Of a stretch of DNA of 64,000 nucleotides, positions 61,133 to 64,000 are shown piece by piece. This DNA comes from Pontibacter roseus DSM 17521 (GTDB lineage: Bacteria > Bacteroidota > Bacteroidia > Cytophagales > Hymenobacteraceae). Position 1 is the stretch's first letter. Each line of letters begins with the position of its first letter. The DNA lies in the NCBI RefSeq assembly GCF_000373265.1, contig NZ_KB890762.1:692833-756832 (forward strand), in the 5' to 3' direction. The translations under genes were made by a program, and so were the position numbers. The notes beneath the pieces are model-generated. The model was not told the DNA's origin, made no database searches, and was given only the letters and a program-made list of their open reading frames with translations.

Positions 61133-62143
61133 CTAAGCCATGACAAGGTTCTTATCCGCTATTAACCTGGAAAATAGGGTGTAAGCCCTACCTGATTCCA
61201 GTGTTTCTTTTGCCAGTTGCACGGCCTCAGGTATAGCTATCTCAGGTCGGGCGCAATGGATGGCCATACCTGCGTTGGCCGACACCACATCTGTCTGGGC
61301 GGCTGTCCCGGCTCCTTTCAGCACATCCAGGAAAATTTTTGCGGACTCGGCTATACCTCCTCCGCCCTGGATTTGCTCGTGCTGCAGGCGCGACAGACCC
61401 AAATCCGGCGCATCAAGCAACTGCTCCTTGCTATCGGCAATCACCTTGAAGGGGCTGGTCAGGGAAACCTCATCGTAACCGTCCAGGGTATGGAGGATGC
61501 TATACCGGAGCTCCGGCTGCTGCTGGTACAGGTAGCCGTACATACGGGCCAACTCCAGGCTGAACACCCCAACCAACTGCTTCTTCGGGAAGGCTGGGTT
61601 CACCATCGGGCCCAGCATGTTGAAGAAGGTCTTCACCCCCAGGTCTTTGCGAATGGCCCCCACCCCTTTCATTGCCGGGTGAAAAAGTGGGGCGTGCAGG
61701 AAACAAATATTATAGGAGTCTATGCTCCGCACCAGTTTGTCGGTATCGGTTGTGAACCGGATTCCCAGCGCTTCCAGCACATTGGAAGAGCCGCAGGACG
61801 AGGACACGCCATAATTACCATGCTTGGCCACCGGTATGCCATTAGCCGCTACCACAAAGGAAGATAGCGTCGAGATGTTGAAGGTATCCTTTCCGTCCCC
61901 ACCGGTGCCGCAAAGGTCAATCGGGTCGTAAGCCTCCAGGTCGATGCGGTGGCAGGTGTCCAGCAGGGCGTTTCGGAAACCCTCCAACTCCTCTACCGTG
62001 ATGCTCCGCATCATGTACACCGTCAGGAAGCTGGCGATTTGGCTCTGGTTGTATTTGCCGGCCGTCACGTTCAGCAGCACCTCGCGCGCCTGCTCCTTGC
62101 TCAGCGTCTTGTGTTCAAACAGGTGGTTCAGTATCTCTCTCAT
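61133..62143 (-). CDS. trpD: Anthranilate phosphoribosyltransferase
   Basis: A 336-residue transferase: IDLCGTGGDGKDTFNISTLSSF forms the PRPP loop, with VAKHGNYGVSSSCGSSNVLEALG. It is separate from trpG (not fused), with a 51-bp gap. Confidence 0.96.
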   Translation of the reverse strand: MREILNHLFEHKTLSKEQAREVLLNVTAGKYNQSQIASFLTVYMMRSITVEELEGFRNALLDTCHRIDLEAYDPIDLCGTGGDGKDTFNISTLSSFVVAANGIPVAKHGNYGVSSSCGSSNVLEALGIRFTTDTDKLVRSIDSYNICFLHAPLFHPAMKGVGAIRKDLGVKTFFNMLGPMVNPAFPKKQLVGVFSLELARMYGYLYQQQPELRYSILHTLDGYDEVSLTSPFKVIADSKEQLLDAPDLGLSRLQHEQIQGGGGIAESAKIFLDVLKGAGTAAQTDVVSANAGMAIHCARPEIAIPEAVQLAKETLESGRAYTLFSRLIADKNLVMA

Positions 62144-62194
62144 TAGTTTCTTACAAAAGAATTAGGTATAGCAAAGGATTCTCAGGCCCTGTTT

Positions 62195-62758
62195 CTAGAG
62201 GTGCAGCCAGTTGCTCATGATTTGCTTGCCATGCTCCGTGAGCACCGACTCCGGGTGGAACTGCACGCCCCGCACATCGTGCTCGCGGTGCCGCAGCGCC
62301 ATGATGTGGCCAGCCGCGTCAACCGCCGTCGGAACCAGGCACTCAGGCAGTTGCTGCTCCACTAACCAAGAATGGTAGCGCGCAGTGCTGAACTGCCGGG
62401 GCATGTCCTGAAAAAGGACTTCCTCTTCACAAATCACCTGTACCGGCGTTGCCACCCCATGCCATACCTCTTTGCTGTTGAACAATTTGCCACCATATAC
62501 CTCTCCAATCGCTTGATGTCCGAGACACACGCCTAGCAGGCTTTTGCTTGACCCAAATGTTTGTATGATTTCCTTCAACATACCTGCCTCATCGGGTATG
62601 CCAGGACCTGGTGATAGTAGGATTTTGTCATAGCGGCTCACCTCCTCCAAGGTGGTTTTGTCGTTGCGGCGGACGGTTACCTGGGCGCCCAGTTCCTGCA
62701 CCAGGTGCACCAGGTTGTAGGTGAAAGAGTCGTAGTTGTCGATTACCAGTACGTCCAT
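62195..62758 (-). CDS. trpG: Anthranilate synthase, glutaminase subunit
   Basis: A 187-residue class I glutaminase: LLSPGPGIPDEAG, the nucleophile in LLGVCLGHQAIGE, and GVQFHPESVLTEHG. It follows trpE by 1 bp. Confidence 0.95.
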   Translation of the reverse strand: MDVLVIDNYDSFTYNLVHLVQELGAQVTVRRNDKTTLEEVSRYDKILLSPGPGIPDEAGMLKEIIQTFGSSKSLLGVCLGHQAIGEVYGGKLFNSKEVWHGVATPVQVICEEEVLFQDMPRQFSTARYHSWLVEQQLPECLVPTAVDAAGHIMALRHREHDVRGVQFHPESVLTEHGKQIMSNWLHL

Positions 62759-62759
62759 A

Positions 62760-64000
62760 TCAGTTTATCTCCTGTGCTAAGGTCAGGGCTTTTCGCAAAG
62801 CCATAAGTTTGTTGTCCACTTCCTGCAGCTCACTCTCTGGGTTGGACGCCACCACGATACCTGCACCTGCCTGGTAGAAGAGCTTGTAGTCTTTGCTCAG
62901 GAAAGAGCGAATCATGATGGCGCTGTTAAAGTTGCCGTTGAAGTCGAGGAATCCGATGCAGCCGCCGTAAAAGGACCGGTTGGTGGTCTCGTATTTATCA
63001 ATTAGCTGCATGGCCTTGTGTTTTGGAGCACCGGAAAGTGTACCCGCCGGAAAGGTACTGGCCACCATCTGAAGCGAATCTTCCTGCCGGTGCAGCTGCC
63101 CCGACACCTTCGACACCAAGTGAATCACATGGGAATAGAATTGGATTTCCCGGAAGGTCTCTACCTTCACGCTATGCCCGTTGCGGCTCAAATCGTTGCG
63201 GGCTAGGTCTACCAGCATCACGTGCTCGGCGTTCTCTTTGGGGTCGGCCAGCAGGTTCTCGGCCAGTGCGGCATCGGCGGCATCATCACCTGTCCGGCGG
63301 AAGGTGCCGGCAATCGGGAAAATGCTCGCTTTCTTGTCTTTGATGACGAGTTGCGCCTCCGGGGAAGAGCCGAAAATCTTGAAGCTGCCATAATCGAAGT
63401 AGAACAGATAGGGCGAAGGGTTGACGGAGCGCAGTGCCCGGTACACGTTGAACTCGTCTCCCTGAAAAGCCTGCTCAAACCGGCGGGAAAGAACTAGCTG
63501 GAACACGTCGCCTCGGAAGCAATGCTCCTTCGCCCGCTGGATGTTCGTCAGAAAGCCCTCCCTGCTGATGTTGCAGTCCTCTTCACCGCGGGTTCGGAAG
63601 GTATAGCTGGGTATGTTGCGGCTGTTGAGCAGCGCCTCCAATTGGGCTATACCATCTTCTTCCTCAGGCCTGCAGGTATGGGAAAAAATATAGGCCTCGT
63701 TAGTAAAGTGATTGATGGCGATGATGTAGCGGTACACGGCATAGTACAAATCCGGAATCTGCTGACGGCCTGGCCGCAGGCGCAGGTCGACGTCCTCGAA
63801 GTAGCGGACGGCGTCATAGTTCATGTACCCGAAAAGCCCGTTGCTGATGAAGCTGAAACCGCTTGGCTCCGTCTCAAATTGATTCGCGAAAGCAGCCAGT
63901 TGAGCGGGCACATCGGTAGCCTTTGTAATGGGGGTAAGCGAAGAGTTTCCGTCCGGGAAAGTCTCCGTCAGTAGCTCGTTCTCGGCTTTGATGCTGGCAA
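62760..64000 (-). CDS. trpE: Anthranilate synthase component I (5' end beyond window)
   Basis: The C-terminal 400 residues or so of TrpE: FPAGTLSGAPKHKAMQLID, GCIGFLDFNGNFNSAIMIRS, and AGAGIVVASNPESELQEVDNK. The frame stays open through 64000, reading IKAENELLTETFPDG at the edge, so the gene is cut and its N-terminal feedback region (LLESS-type) is not visible; GTG 63911 is an internal codon and not the start. A trp leader, if any, would lie outside. Confidence 0.95.
   Translation of the reverse strand, partial: ASIKAENELLTETFPDGNSSLTPITKATDVPAQLAAFANQFETEPSGFSFISNGLFGYMNYDAVRYFEDVDLRLRPGRQQIPDLYYAVYRYIIAINHFTNEAYIFSHTCRPEEEDGIAQLEALLNSRNIPSYTFRTRGEEDCNISREGFLTNIQRAKEHCFRGDVFQLVLSRRFEQAFQGDEFNVYRALRSVNPSPYLFYFDYGSFKIFGSSPEAQLVIKDKKASIFPIAGTFRRTGDDAADAALAENLLADPKENAEHVMLVDLARNDLSRNGHSVKVETFREIQFYSHVIHLVSKVSGQLHRQEDSLQMVASTFPAGTLSGAPKHKAMQLIDKYETTNRSFYGGCIGFLDFNGNFNSAIMIRSFLSKDYKLFYQAGAGIVVASNPESELQEVDNKLMALRKALTLAQEIN

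Larger units (their letters stand above)
466..63680. repeat. Dispersed over-represented motif AGGTATR
   Basis: By eye I count about 85 copies of AGGTAT on the plus strand and about 70 on the minus strand; equal base use would give about 16 per strand. In roughly nine of ten copies the next base is A or G. Five perfect AGGTATACCT palindromes occur (15621, 17428, 29442, 57511 and 59276). Copies fall in genes on both strands, in different reading phases, and in intergenic DNA. Confidence 0.8.

Noticed and set aside
1..64000. tRNA, rRNA, CRISPR arrays, prophage or complete insertion sequences
   Set aside because: No cloverleaf-type or repeat-spacer pattern, no integrase or transposase frame was seen on either strand; the holin-like protein at 7075 belongs to a chromosomal family and has no phage neighbours.

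Overview
The window looks like chromosomal DNA of a Bacteroidota bacterium, most likely a Cytophagales/Hymenobacteraceae member (Pontibacter-, Rufibacter- or Hymenobacter-like; inferred from gene content, not from a database). Supporting signs are TAnnTTTG promoter boxes, an N-acylornithine-type arginine pathway, fused HisIE, many lipoproteins and Bacteroidota-type small families. About 50 bp of one gene end is missing on the left (an YdjM-like membrane protein), and trpE runs off the right edge. I see no rRNA, tRNA, CRISPR array, prophage or intact insertion sequence.

Layout. 0-12.6 kb: housekeeping and small conserved genes (SDR oxidoreductase, gyrA, secreted TPR protein, holin-like protein, exported MsrA, CDF transporter, GIY-YIG-like protein, two STAS-like proteins, truC). 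12.6-14.7 kb: DnaJ/CbpA-type chaperone with an unknown partner, and a YqaE/Pmp3 lipoprotein. 14.8-19.0 kb: a tightly overlapping four-gene cassette (C39-like peptidase, RimK-like ATP-grasp ligase, GCS2-type ligase, N-formylglutamate amidohydrolase-like hydrolase) that should make and process an unknown amide-linked product. 20.0-28.6 kb: an eight-gene arginine operon that starts with a GNAT protein likely to replace ArgA. 29-34.4 kb: exported proteins (double retropepsin with PDZ, acetolactate decarboxylase-like lipoprotein, HELHH protein, PhnD-like binding protein). 35.1-36.7 kb: GNAT plus ornithine/alanine racemase-like pair behind a structured leader. 36.8-46 kb: carbonic anhydrase, a NhaA homologue lacking its key aspartates, tandem universal stress protein, and a complete mrpABCDEFG sodium/proton antiporter operon. 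46-51 kb: PrpA-like phosphatase, AsmA-like protein, TetR regulator with its operator, alpha/beta hydrolase, lipoprotein. 51.1-54.1 kb: hisH-A-F-IE. 54.2-56.3 kb: DPP5-like peptidase. 56.5-64 kb: trpE-G-D-C-F-B-A followed by DAHP synthase.

Main discoveries. (1) In front of hisH there is an unannotated 27-codon leader peptide carrying five His codons within six codons, followed by a terminator hairpin and a segment that can pair with it as an antiterminator: a histidine attenuator. (2) The heptamer AGGTATR is strongly over-represented on both strands, in all reading phases and even inside terminator loops (about 150 copies of the AGGTAT core by eye), including five copies of the palindrome AGGTATACCT. 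This resembles HIP1- or uptake-sequence-like genome marking. (3) The NhaA homologue has Gln-Thr where the essential Asp-Asp pair belongs. (4) The C39/ATP-grasp/GCS2/NFGAM cassette is an uncharacterised biosynthetic system. (5) A 201-bp non-coding element with 25-bp imperfect inverted ends sits inside the arginine operon, between argE and argH, and a nested hairpin leader precedes the GNAT-racemase pair.
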